In this document: positions 54,173 to 62,982 of the stretch, one piece after another
How positions within the stretch are numbered: position 1 is the stretch's first letter
Layout of the letters: the number at the start of each line of letters is the position of its first letter
Source: DAHUXN01 sp963811805
Lineage (GTDB): Bacteria > Acidobacteriota > Terriglobia > Acidiferrales > UBA7541
DNA: 64,000 bases
Assembly (NCBI GenBank): GCA_963811805.1
Contig: CAWESU010000001.1
Location: 248,001 to 312,000 of the forward strand
Reading direction: 5' to 3'
Translations under genes and position numbers: made by a program
Notes under the pieces: model-generated
Seen by the model: the letters and a program-made list of their open reading frames with translations, nothing else
What the model was told of the DNA's origin: nothing
The model's database searches: none

Positions 54173-55270
54173 ATGGCGCGGATGAAAGGGACGCGTTGGT
54201 TGCCGCTTGCCGCTGCGTTGATGTTTGCCGCGGGCGGGGTGCGGGCGCAGGCGCCGCGGAAAGTCATTATTGACGAAGACGCGCGCGGGCCGGCCGGAAC
54301 CGACGAGCAAGCGATTCTCGCGCTGGTGCAATCGCCGCGCGCCGAGGTGCTGGGCGTCACCGTGGTGACCGGAGACGGCTGGCGCGACGAAGAAGTGACG
54401 CACACGCTGCGCATGCTGGAAATCATCGGGCGCACAGACATTCCGGTGGTGCCCGGCGCGGTGTTCCCGCTCGACAACTCTCCGCAGTTCATCGCGCACT
54501 GGGAAACGCTCAACGGCAAAGTGGTTTATCAGGGCGCTTGGAACTGGCCGCCGGGAAAGACGCATGGGCCATTCGAAATTCCGCCGCTGATCGAGGGTGC
54601 GCCGCATACGAAGCCCGCGGCCGAAGACGCCGCGCATTTTATGATTCGGATGGTGCATCGCTACCCGCATCAGGTGACCATTTACGCGGGCGGGCCGCTG
54701 ACGGATCTGGCGCTGGCGATAGCGATTGATCCGCAGTTCGCGGAGCTGGCGCAGGAACTGGTGGTGATGGGTGGGAGCATCAATCCGCAGAGCAGCGATC
54801 CGGAGTTTCGGCTGAATCCGCGGCGCGAATTCAACTTCTGGATGGACCCGGAGGCAACGCACGAGGTGCTGCACGCGCGCTGGGGAAAAATCACGGACAC
54901 GCCGGTGGACATTTCCATCAAGACGCGGCTGACGAAACAGATGATCGCGCAAATCGGCAGGGCGAATACGCCCGCGGCGCAGTACATCGCGAAATACGGC
55001 GACGAGGAATATATGTGGGATGAGCTGGCGGCGATTGCGTGGCTCGATCCCAGCATTATTACGCGCACGGAGAAGATTTATCTGGATGTGAGCATCGATC
55101 ACGGCGCGACGTACGGCGACACGCTGGCGTGGTTGCCCGGCAACCAGCCGGAGACGTTTGGCTCGGGCGGCGAGGCGGGGGCGCAGCCGGTGACCGTGAA
55201 TGCGGATTTGGATACAGCGAAATTTTATAGGGAATTTGTGGAGCTGATGACAAGGGCGGTGAAACGGTGA
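54173..55270 (+). CDS. Exported inosine-uridine nucleoside hydrolase family protein
   Basis: A 365-residue protein with a signal peptide (RWLPLAAALMFAAGGVRAQA). The calcium-site region at the N-terminus reads KVIIDEDARGPAGTDEQAIL, which differs from the canonical DxDxxxDD by an insertion and Glu in the last position. Later motifs are retained: AGGPLTDLALAI, VVMGGSINPQS and EFNFWMDPEA. The family hydrolyses nucleosides to base plus ribose. The 4-nt overlap with the next gene, then a kinase and permease, suggests a salvage operon. An alternative start is at 54182. Confidence 0.85.
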   Translation: MARMKGTRWLPLAAALMFAAGGVRAQAPRKVIIDEDARGPAGTDEQAILALVQSPRAEVLGVTVVTGDGWRDEEVTHTLRMLEIIGRTDIPVVPGAVFPLDNSPQFIAHWETLNGKVVYQGAWNWPPGKTHGPFEIPPLIEGAPHTKPAAEDAAHFMIRMVHRYPHQVTIYAGGPLTDLALAIAIDPQFAELAQELVVMGGSINPQSSDPEFRLNPRREFNFWMDPEATHEVLHARWGKITDTPVDISIKTRLTKQMIAQIGRANTPAAQYIAKYGDEEYMWDELAAIAWLDPSIITRTEKIYLDVSIDHGATYGDTLAWLPGNQPETFGSGGEAGAQPVTVNADLDTAKFYREFVELMTRAVKR

Positions 55271-55611
55271 AATCCTTTCGCGAAACGTTGGAAATGTCGC
55301 ACGTCGCAGCCGTGGCTGTCGCGGTACTCCTCTTCTCCTTTCTCAATTCGCTAATCCGTGCTCTATCGCTGCCGCTTTCCGATGCCGCCGATTTTTTGGT
55401 CACGGCTATGGCGATAGGAGGCTGGCCGTATCATGCACCGGAGCCGCCTTTCTCCGATCGCATCACTTTGATCGCCACATTGTTCGGTCTATTTGCAGCA
55501 TGCATTAGTCTTGCTGCGGCGTGGCTGCTTTCTCGTTGGGTGTATGGAGTCGGCCCAGTCGCCAGTCTAAAAGGATACGGCGTAGAGTTCGTAAGGAGGA
55601 ACCGTGTTTAG
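55267..55611 (+). CDS. Small membrane protein
   Basis: A 114-residue protein with two strong helices (AAVAVAVLLFSFLNSLIRAL and TLIATLFGLFAACISLAAAW). GTG start overlapping the hydrolase stop (GTGA), and the stop overlaps the next start by 8 nt, so it sits within a tightly coupled operon. No family recognised. Confidence 0.75.
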   Translation: MKSFRETLEMSHVAAVAVAVLLFSFLNSLIRALSLPLSDAADFLVTAMAIGGWPYHAPEPPFSDRITLIATLFGLFAACISLAAAWLLSRWVYGVGPVASLKGYGVEFVRRNRV

Positions 55612-55912
55612 AGGGTTGAAGCGGGCGCTCGTGGAAAGCTTTGTTGGTGCAATCGCACTCGGATACCTGCTCGCACAAGGCATTCTGCTGTTGGTGAATG
55701 TCTTTGACGCGCCCATCGCAGGCTGGGTCGAACAAAAACAGTATCGGGAAATACTGTCCCACGGAGCCCCAACCGCGTTTCCTTTTGCGGATGCACTGCC
55801 CGAGTTGGCTAAGTGTCTTGGGGTTCTATTGGTGTGGTATCTTCTGCTGCGCTGGCTTTATTTCCCGAGGCCCGCGCTTGGGCGAGGGAAGGCAGAGGTG
55901 AACGGTGAGTGA
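55604..55912 (+). CDS. Small membrane protein
   Basis: A 102-residue protein with two helices (ESFVGAIALGYLLAQGILLL and AKCLGVLLVWYLLLRWLYF) joined by a polar loop. GGAGG lies 5-6 nt before its GTG start. It overlaps both neighbours. Together with the preceding small membrane protein it may form an accessory to the transporter; function unknown. Confidence 0.72.
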   Translation: MFRGLKRALVESFVGAIALGYLLAQGILLLVNVFDAPIAGWVEQKQYREILSHGAPTAFPFADALPELAKCLGVLLVWYLLLRWLYFPRPALGRGKAEVNGE

Positions 55913-56876
55913 GGCGACGGAGGTCGTGGGGATCGGCAGTTGCACGGTGGATTTCTTCGCCATGGTGCCGCGCCTCCTTGGCCCCGAAGAAAAGACCAAC
56001 GCCAACCGCCTGGAAATCCACGCCGGTGGCGTGACTGCAAATAATTTGACGCAAGTGGCGCGGCTGGGCGCAAAAGCGGGATGGCTGGGCCTGCTCGGCG
56101 ACGACGACAACGGCCGCATCATCGAGAAAGCGTTTCTCGATGACGGCATGGACATCTCCGGGATCGAAACGGTGAAAGGGGAACGGTCGTCGCTGACGTG
56201 GATTCCGGTGGACGCGGAGGGCGAGCGCTGCATTTACATGTTCCCGAATATCACCGGTAAAATCAGCGTGCATCAGGTGCTCACGCGGTTCGCGCCGCAC
56301 ATCAAGGCGGCCAAGCATTTCCACACCGAGGCGTCGCAGCTTCCGCTCGCGCCGGTGCGGCAGGCGATGCAAGTGGCGCGCGAGGCGGGCGTACGCGTAA
56401 TTTTCGACCTGGACGTTTCACCGAACTTTTTTTGCCAATGCAATCTGGGGACGCAAGAAGAGTTAGCCGCGGCGCTCCAGTTCGTGGACGTGCTTAAGCC
56501 ATGCAAAGCCGCGGCGCTGGAATTCACCGGCGAAGAAGACCGCGAGCGCATGGCGCGGAAGCTGCTGAAGATGGGGCCGAGCGTGGTGGCCATCACCATG
56601 GGCGCGAGCGGCTGCCTGCTGGCGACGCAAGAGCAGATCGTTCACGTGCCCGCGTTCACGGTGAAGCCGGTGGACACCACCGGCGCGGGCGACGCGTTCA
56701 TGGGCGGACTTTCCTACGGGCTGTTGCAGAAATGGGACCTGGAGCGCGTGGGCACGTTCGCAAACGCGTGCGCCGCACTATGCTGCACGAAAGTGGGGGC
56801 GCGGGCCATGTCGAAGTATAACGAAGTGCTGGCCTTCATTCGCGCGCAGCGGCCGTCCGCCGCTGCGTCGATGTGA
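55905..56876 (+). CDS. PfkB-family carbohydrate kinase (ribokinase-like)
   Basis: A 323-residue kinase. PfkB features: VVGIGSCTVDFFAMVPRLLG at the N-terminus, GGVTANNLTQVARLGAKAGW (first signature), and the C-terminal catalytic GAGDAFMGGLSYGLL with the base Asp following VDTTGAGD. The anion hole is intact. It could phosphorylate ribose, adenosine or another sugar; next to a nucleoside hydrolase, ribose is a reasonable guess. GTG start overlaps the previous stop. Confidence 0.88.
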   Translation: MSEATEVVGIGSCTVDFFAMVPRLLGPEEKTNANRLEIHAGGVTANNLTQVARLGAKAGWLGLLGDDDNGRIIEKAFLDDGMDISGIETVKGERSSLTWIPVDAEGERCIYMFPNITGKISVHQVLTRFAPHIKAAKHFHTEASQLPLAPVRQAMQVAREAGVRVIFDLDVSPNFFCQCNLGTQEELAAALQFVDVLKPCKAAALEFTGEEDRERMARKLLKMGPSVVAITMGASGCLLATQEQIVHVPAFTVKPVDTTGAGDAFMGGLSYGLLQKWDLERVGTFANACAALCCTKVGARAMSKYNEVLAFIRAQRPSAAASM

Positions 56877-56894
56877 CGCCAAGTCAACGAAAAA

Positions 56895-57878
56895 ATGTTT
56901 ACACCGCATAGTTTCCCGGTGGCGCTGCTGATGGTGATTATCAGCACGATTTGCTGGGGCTCGTGGGCCAACACCTACAAAGGCGTGAAGAATTACCGCT
57001 TCGAGCTTTTCTATTGGGATTACGCGATCGGGATTTTCGCGATTTCCCTGGCGCTGGCGCTCACCATGGGCAGCGTGCACCACGGCCAGCACGCGTTCAC
57101 GGTGAATCTCCATCTGGCGAGCCGGTCGGATATTGTTTCGGCGCTGATTGGCGGCGCGGTGTTCAACCTGGCGAATCTGCTGCTGGTGGCTGGAATCGAC
57201 ATGGCCGGTCTGGCGATTGCGTTTCCGGTGTCGATTGGCATCGCGCTGGTGGTGGGAGTGGTGCTCAGCTACGACTTGCAGCCGAAGGGAAATCCGCTGC
57301 TGCTGGCGCTGGGCGTGATGTTCGCCGTGGTCGCGGTGATTCTGGACGGCAAGGCTTATGCGGCGTTGGAGTGCGCGAATCGGGCGGTTTCGCGCAAGAG
57401 CATCGTGGTGTGCGTCATTTCCGGCGTGCTGATGGGATTGTGGGCGCCGTTTGTGACGCGTGCGCTGACCGCGGGCGTTCCGCTGACGCCGTACAGTACG
57501 GCGGTGATTTTCACGCTGGGCGCGCTGCTCTCCTGCTTCGTGTTCAATATTTATCTGATGCGGCATCCGCTCAATGGCGCGCCGGTGAGCATGGGCGGAT
57601 TTTTTCACGCGTCGATGAGCGACCATTTGCTGGGGCTCGCGGGAGGGATTGTGTGGGGCGTGGGCACGGTGTTCAACCTGGTGGCGGCGAATTTCACGGG
57701 CGTAGCCACTTCGTACGCGATTGGTCAGGCGTCGCCGATGGTGGCGGCGCTGTGGGGCGTGCTGGCGTGGCACGAGTTTCAGAATGCGCGGCCGCGGGCG
57801 AAGGTCTACCTGGGCTTGATGTTCGTTTTTTACGTGCTGGGAATTGTCAGCGTGGCGCGGGCGCACGGCGCGGGGTGA
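56895..57878 (+). CDS. Ten-helix DMT-type permease (GRP/ureide-permease-like)
   Basis: A 327-residue membrane protein with ten helices. Its N-terminus (LLMVIISTICWGSWANTYKG) and SIGIALVVGVVLSYDLQPKG, GMGLWAPF-like GVLMGLWAPFVTRAL and FTGVATSYAIGQASPMVAAL match the sugar/ureide-permease branch of the drug/metabolite superfamily. In plants and bacteria that branch carries ureides, nucleobases or sugars. It lies 18 nt after the kinase and is the last gene of the group, consistent with nucleoside or ribose uptake. Confidence 0.83.
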   Translation: MFTPHSFPVALLMVIISTICWGSWANTYKGVKNYRFELFYWDYAIGIFAISLALALTMGSVHHGQHAFTVNLHLASRSDIVSALIGGAVFNLANLLLVAGIDMAGLAIAFPVSIGIALVVGVVLSYDLQPKGNPLLLALGVMFAVVAVILDGKAYAALECANRAVSRKSIVVCVISGVLMGLWAPFVTRALTAGVPLTPYSTAVIFTLGALLSCFVFNIYLMRHPLNGAPVSMGGFFHASMSDHLLGLAGGIVWGVGTVFNLVAANFTGVATSYAIGQASPMVAALWGVLAWHEFQNARPRAKVYLGLMFVFYVLGIVSVARAHGAG

Positions 57879-57991
57879 AAGTGGTGCCGCGGAGTCTCGT
57901 CAGACGCTAAGAGGCCGTCTTGAGACGCCGCGCCTTGCTTCGAGGGCGAGAATAGTGCTATTTTCAGAGCCTCAGAAGCCCTGTCTTTGCA

Positions 57992-60376
57992 ATGAGCCTC
58001 TCATCCAATCCTAAAGAGCGTTCCTTGGAGTTTGCGAGCGGCACGCGGTCGCCGAAACTTGACACTACTGGTGTCACATTTTGGCGCATCGAAGGCAGCC
58101 TGCTGAACCTGACGGCGGTGCGGCCGGTGGCGTTCTTTGCATGGAACGCGCAGAGCTTCCTGGAGCGGTGGGGGCGGCGCGGGACGATGCTGGCGCTGGC
58201 GATGGCGCGACCGGTCCTGTATCTAACGAACAGAGCCGTCGCGACGCGGCTGCTGCATGCGGTGCTGCGCGGAGTGAGCCGCGACCGGCTGGATTTGCTT
58301 GGCGAAGAGCATTTCGAATACCAGCTGAAACCGTCTCTGAAGCAGGCCGGGGTGAAGGAACTGCGGCGGGCGCAGGAGCGCGGAGAAGAGATCGTGCTGG
58401 TGAGCCAGGGTCTGGACCACGTGATGATTCCGCTGGCGAGGTATTTGGGCGTGAAATTTCTAGTGTGCAACCGGCTGGATTTTCGCGATGGCATGGCGAC
58501 CGGGCGCTTGCTCGAGCCAGTGATCCGGCCGCGCGGGCCGCTGGCGCGCTTCATTGGAAGCAATCCTGACGGGCGGGTGGCGCGCCAGCGACTGGCGGGG
58601 AACTTGGGATTCGGCGAGCACACGGAGATTCTGGACGGGGCGATTCGGCCCGCGGAGCGGCGTCCGCCGCAAAATAAACTGCAGATCGTCGATTTTCGCG
58701 CGCAAACGGAAAAGCGGCGGCTCTCCGTGCGCGAGGCTTTGCGGGGCAAGAATATTTTGCTGGCGGGCGCGACAGGCTTCATCGGAAAAGTGTGGCTCTC
58801 GAGTTTGCTGGAAGACGTTCCCGATGTTGGAAAGACTTACGTGCTGGTGCGGCGGCGGCGCTCCGCGCCTTCGGCGGCGCGTTTCCGCAAAACGGTGGAT
58901 GAATCGCCGGTCTTCGAAAAGCTGGCGAAGCAGCATGGGTCGCGGTTCGATGAATTTCTGGCGGAGCACATCGAGGTGCTGGACGGCGATTTGAGCAAGC
59001 CGATGCTGGGCCTGGATGAAACGACGAGCGCGAGGCTGGCGAGCGAGCTGGACTTGATCGTGAACAGCTCCGGCTTGACGGATTTCAATCCGGACCTGCG
59101 CGACGCGCTGAGCGCAAACGTAGACTCGGTCGCGAATGTTCTGGATTTCCTGCACAAAACCGACCACGCCGCGCTTCTGCATCTTTCCACGTGCTACGCG
59201 GCGGGCGATCGCGACGGGCGCGTCATCGAAACGCTGGCGGCGAATTACGTTCCGACGAACATCGCGGATTTTGACGCGGAGAAAGAGTTGCTTTCGCTAC
59301 GAGCCATGATTCGCGATACGGAGGCGAGCGCGGAGAGCTCCGCGGTGACCGGCGAAATGCGCCGGGCGGCGCTGGCGAAACCCGAAGCCGCGAAAAAACT
59401 GGAAGGCGTGGCGCTGGACAATCAGATTCGCAAGAACCGGACGCGATGGCTGCGGCAAACGCTGATGGAAGCGGGGACGCAACGCGCGCGCGAACTGGGC
59501 TGGCCGAACACGTATACGTTTACAAAAGGGCTGGCGGAATCGCTGATCGTAAAACGTGGTGCAGGGCGGCCGATTGCGATCGTGCGGCCGTCGATTGTTG
59601 AAACCTCGCTCGAGAAACCTTTCCGTGGATGGAACGAAGGGGTGAACACGTCGGCGTCGCTCTCGTATCTCCTGGGAACGTATTTCCGGCAACTGCCGAC
59701 GAACGCGCGTAAGTGCCTGGACATTATTCCCGTCGATGAAGTGACGCGAGGAATGACGCTGATCAGCGCTGCGCTGATGGAGCGGAGGCAGGAGCCGCTT
59801 TACCAACTGGCGACTTCGGTGACCAATCCGTGCAACATGCGGCGCTCGATTGAGTTGACCAGCCTGGCGCACCGGAAATTTTATCGCACGCAGAACGGCT
59901 TCCATCACTGGCTGCGCTCGCGCTTCGATGCGATTCCGGTGTCGAAAGCGCGCTACGAGAAGCTTTCCGCGCCGGCGCAGAAAGCGATTGTGCAAGCGAT
60001 CAAACGCGGCGCGTCCAGTTTTGGACTGAACGCGGCGCCACTGGCGCGGCGCGAAAGAGAACTCGAACGCGTGATCAAGCTGATCAATTTATTCGAGCCA
60101 TTCATTTTGCACAACGACTACACCTTCGAAGCAATGAACATTGAGCGATTGTCCGCGGCGCTGCCCGCGCAAGAAAAAAAACGTTTCGGCTACGATTGCC
60201 GTTCGATCGACTGGTGGGATTACTGGATCAATCTGCACATCCCGGCGCTGCGGAAGTGGTGTTATCCTCTCATCGAAGGCCGGGCCGGAGAAACGCGCAG
60301 CCCCGGGGAAATGGCACCGGCCGGCAAACCGCCGGACGCCCCCGCAGCCCGGAGCGTATCCGCCGCAGCCTCCTGA
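57992..60376 (+). CDS. Pseudo-HAD/fatty-acyl reductase fusion protein
   Basis: A 794-residue two-domain protein. Residues about 27-225 follow the HAD-IB fold, but the motif I Asp pair is replaced (FWRIEGSLL instead of FFDxDGTLL) and motif IV reads GFGEHTEI, so it should be inactive. From about residue 250 a fatty-acyl reductase domain begins: GATGFIGKVWL (NADPH binding, residues 259-266), HLSTCYAAG and the catalytic YTFTKGLAESL (YxxxK). The C-terminus resembles the FAR_C domain. FARs reduce acyl-CoA or acyl-ACP to alcohols or aldehydes. First gene of the lipid operon. Confidence 0.85.
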   Translation: MSLSSNPKERSLEFASGTRSPKLDTTGVTFWRIEGSLLNLTAVRPVAFFAWNAQSFLERWGRRGTMLALAMARPVLYLTNRAVATRLLHAVLRGVSRDRLDLLGEEHFEYQLKPSLKQAGVKELRRAQERGEEIVLVSQGLDHVMIPLARYLGVKFLVCNRLDFRDGMATGRLLEPVIRPRGPLARFIGSNPDGRVARQRLAGNLGFGEHTEILDGAIRPAERRPPQNKLQIVDFRAQTEKRRLSVREALRGKNILLAGATGFIGKVWLSSLLEDVPDVGKTYVLVRRRRSAPSAARFRKTVDESPVFEKLAKQHGSRFDEFLAEHIEVLDGDLSKPMLGLDETTSARLASELDLIVNSSGLTDFNPDLRDALSANVDSVANVLDFLHKTDHAALLHLSTCYAAGDRDGRVIETLAANYVPTNIADFDAEKELLSLRAMIRDTEASAESSAVTGEMRRAALAKPEAAKKLEGVALDNQIRKNRTRWLRQTLMEAGTQRARELGWPNTYTFTKGLAESLIVKRGAGRPIAIVRPSIVETSLEKPFRGWNEGVNTSASLSYLLGTYFRQLPTNARKCLDIIPVDEVTRGMTLISAALMERRQEPLYQLATSVTNPCNMRRSIELTSLAHRKFYRTQNGFHHWLRSRFDAIPVSKARYEKLSAPAQKAIVQAIKRGASSFGLNAAPLARRERELERVIKLINLFEPFILHNDYTFEAMNIERLSAALPAQEKKRFGYDCRSIDWWDYWINLHIPALRKWCYPLIEGRAGETRSPGEMAPAGKPPDAPAARSVSAAAS

Positions 60377-60388
60377 GACCCCAAAACA

Positions 60389-61573
60389 GTGGCTATATTC
60401 GTCACCGGATCCACAGGATATATTGGCGCACACATCGTAGCGAACCTGTTCGATGAGTGCGGCGAATCGCTGAATTTACTGCTGCGTGCGAAGAATCCGC
60501 AGGAAGCGCGCGAGCGCCTGTGGCAATCGCTGCAACTTCACATGGATTTTCCGCGTTTTCGTGTACTGCTCGATTCGCGCATGCGGGTTTTTCTCGGTGA
60601 TTTGACAGGGAAGAATTTCGGGATCGAGCAAAATGAGTATAGGGAGCTGGTTCGCACGACGGATTCCATCATTCATTGCGCCGCGTCGCTGAACCGCAAA
60701 TCGGAGAAAAGCTGCCTGAACGTGAACTTGCGCGGCACGCTGCAGGTGGTCGAGCTGGCGATGCGCGCGCGGGATGAGCACGGACTACGGCGCTTCAGCC
60801 ACGTGAGCACGGTGGCGGTTGCGGGACAAAGACAGAACGAAATCGTGCAGGAAGATTCCGCGATCGAATGGGAGCGCTCCGACTACGATCCCTACGCGCG
60901 CACGAAGAAATTCTGCGAGCACATGATCGGAGAACTTCTGCCGGACGTACCACGCACGATTTTTCGCCCGAGCATCGTGCTCGGAGACAGCCGCCGGCCA
61001 GAGACCAATCAATTCGAGATGGTGAAGGCGTTTGTGTTTCTGGCTTCCCTGCCCGTGCTTCCCTTCCGGCCAAGCGGCAAAGTGGACATCGTTCCGGTAG
61101 ATTATGTGGCGGGCGCGATTTCGCGTCTGCATCTGAAGGAAAAGGCGGAGCACGAGATTTATCATTTGTCTTCCGGCACGGACTCGGAAACGTATAAGGA
61201 TCTGACCGCTTCGCTCGCCGCTGCGCAGGGCAAGCGGCCGCCGACTTTTGCGCCATCGCTCGAGAAATCCACGTCGGGAATGGTGAATTTTCTTTCCGGG
61301 CACGCGGGAAAGACCGGACAACTCGCCACGCTGCTGAAAGTGTTTCTGCCCTACCTGACGTGGAACACGGTTTTCGACAATGGGCGCGTGGTGAAAGAAA
61401 TGGGGAAGAAACCCGCGCCGTTTTCGCAGTACTGTTTTCCGCTGCTGAAATTCAGCCGCGAAAACAAATTTGTCTATCCCCACAAGGAATGGCCGCGAGA
61501 AGCGGGTGCACGACTCGCGCAGCCGGCGACGCAAGGGACTTCGCGAGAGGCTTCGACAGGAAATCGGCGATGA
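60389..61573 (+). CDS. NAD(P)-dependent reductase, thioester-reductase/epimerase type
   Basis: A 394-residue extended SDR. NAD(P) motif FVTGSTGYIGAHIV, HCAASLNRKSEK, then the catalytic YDPYARTKKFCE (YxxxK) and PRTIFRPSIVLGDSRRP. It resembles thioester reductase domains (Thioester-redct, Lys2/CAR type) more than sugar epimerases. GTG start 12 nt after the acyl-reductase fusion; its stop overlaps the next gene (ATGA). It probably works on an acyl or fatty aldehyde intermediate of the same pathway. Confidence 0.85.
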   Translation: MAIFVTGSTGYIGAHIVANLFDECGESLNLLLRAKNPQEARERLWQSLQLHMDFPRFRVLLDSRMRVFLGDLTGKNFGIEQNEYRELVRTTDSIIHCAASLNRKSEKSCLNVNLRGTLQVVELAMRARDEHGLRRFSHVSTVAVAGQRQNEIVQEDSAIEWERSDYDPYARTKKFCEHMIGELLPDVPRTIFRPSIVLGDSRRPETNQFEMVKAFVFLASLPVLPFRPSGKVDIVPVDYVAGAISRLHLKEKAEHEIYHLSSGTDSETYKDLTASLAAAQGKRPPTFAPSLEKSTSGMVNFLSGHAGKTGQLATLLKVFLPYLTWNTVFDNGRVVKEMGKKPAPFSQYCFPLLKFSRENKFVYPHKEWPREAGARLAQPATQGTSREASTGNRR

Positions 61574-62982
61574 TGGATCTGTTCCTGGAGGCGTGGGTCG
61601 CCGCTTCCATCGAATCCGCAAAGCTGGGATGGACGCTCGGCCGCGGAAATTCGTGGCGTCCCGGGGAAAAGCTGCGGCTGCTTTTTGCGTGTTACTGCGG
61701 CGCGCGGAACACAGGCTCGGATCTGCGCGTCGAGGAAATTCTGCGGCAAGTGCGTCGTGTGCTCGGCGATAAAAACGTGGACCTGGCGGTGATGACGCAG
61801 AATTTCAAATTGACGCGCGGATATTTTCAAGGAGCGCAACAGGTGCACCTGGCGGATTTGTTTCCGCCGTTCCTGAAGCGGGAAGTACCGAAATATCACG
61901 GCGTGGTGGCGTGCGAAGGGTCGATGTTCAAGAGCAAGTTCGCGAACGCGCTGACCACGATGATGATTGGCGCGCTGGGGCTGGCGTCGGTGCAGAATCG
62001 ATTGTCGGTGGGCTACGGCGGCGAGGCCGGGCACATGGATCCGCTGGTCGAAAAACTCTGCCGGCGATATTGCCGCGGCTCGGTGGTGATCACGCGCAGC
62101 GAAGAATCGCAAGCGCTGCTGGGCAAACTTGGCATTCCGACGGAGCTGGGGACGGACACGGCGTGGACGTTCGAACCGTTGGGGCCACAGTACGGGCAAA
62201 AAGTGCTGCGCGACGCGGGATGGGATGGCGCGACGCCGGTGCTGGTGGCCTGTCCGATCAATCCGTTCTGGTGGCCAGTGAAGGCGTCGGTGATGAAGGG
62301 CGCGGTGAACGGAATCACAGGCGCGTACAAAAGCAGCCACTACCGCTCGATTTATTTTTTTCGGTCGGGACGAAAAGTGGAAGCGGACTATGCGCGGTAT
62401 ATTACGGCGTTTGCTCGCGCAGTGGACAGATTCCGCAAAGAACAAAAGGTTTTCACGGTCTGTGTGGGGATGGAAATGCTGGACCGCAACGCGTGCGAGC
62501 GCCTCTCCGCGCAACTGGGCGGCGTGCCGATTTTTTGCTCCGACGAATACGACATGTATCAGATCGTGAGCATTTTGCGTGAGTGCCATCTGATAGCTTC
62601 CTCGCGGTATCACGCGATTGTGACGTCGATGCCCGCGGGAGTGGCGTCGCTGGGCATTACGATGGATGAGCGCATTCGCAATTTGATGCGGCAGCGCGGG
62701 CAGCAGCATCTACTGCTCGAGGTGGATGACATTGAACTGGAGGAGCGGCTTTTCGAAACGCTGAAGCGGCTCTATCGCGAACAAGAATGCGTACGCGACG
62801 GCATCGGCCGGACGGTGGCCCGAAATCTACAGCTGATGGCGCGCATGGGAATGTATTTCGAGCGCATGGTGGCGCAGCGGTATCCGGAGTTTCCGTTTCG
62901 CGAAGGCCAACTGAGCTGGGAGGATTATTTGCCCTCGCTCAGTCCGAATCTGCGGAAGATTGTCGAGATGTACGATCCATGA
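61570..62982 (+). CDS. Polysaccharide pyruvyl transferase family protein
   Basis: A 470-residue protein of the WcaK/CsaB-type family. Motifs include LFACYCGARNTGSDLRVEEI at the N-terminus, GVVACEGSMFKSKFANALTT, VVITRSEESQALLGKLGIP, and the C-terminal ECHLIASSRYHAIVTSMPAG with a conserved His. Family members add pyruvate ketals to surface glycans, but distant ones act on other substrates. The ATG overlaps the previous stop; the stop overlaps the ligase start. Presence in a lipid operon is unusual for a pyruvyl transferase. Confidence 0.82.
   Translation: MMDLFLEAWVAASIESAKLGWTLGRGNSWRPGEKLRLLFACYCGARNTGSDLRVEEILRQVRRVLGDKNVDLAVMTQNFKLTRGYFQGAQQVHLADLFPPFLKREVPKYHGVVACEGSMFKSKFANALTTMMIGALGLASVQNRLSVGYGGEAGHMDPLVEKLCRRYCRGSVVITRSEESQALLGKLGIPTELGTDTAWTFEPLGPQYGQKVLRDAGWDGATPVLVACPINPFWWPVKASVMKGAVNGITGAYKSSHYRSIYFFRSGRKVEADYARYITAFARAVDRFRKEQKVFTVCVGMEMLDRNACERLSAQLGGVPIFCSDEYDMYQIVSILRECHLIASSRYHAIVTSMPAGVASLGITMDERIRNLMRQRGQQHLLLEVDDIELEERLFETLKRLYREQECVRDGIGRTVARNLQLMARMGMYFERMVAQRYPEFPFREGQLSWEDYLPSLSPNLRKIVEMYDP

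Noticed and set aside
56778..57866. Leftward 362-codon frame opposite the permease
   Set aside because: His/Arg-rich antisense shadow of a high-GC gene without any motif.
61474..62709. Leftward 411-codon frame opposite the pyruvyl-transferase-like gene
   Set aside because: Same antisense artefact; the rightward frame has clear motifs and overlapping start/stop.
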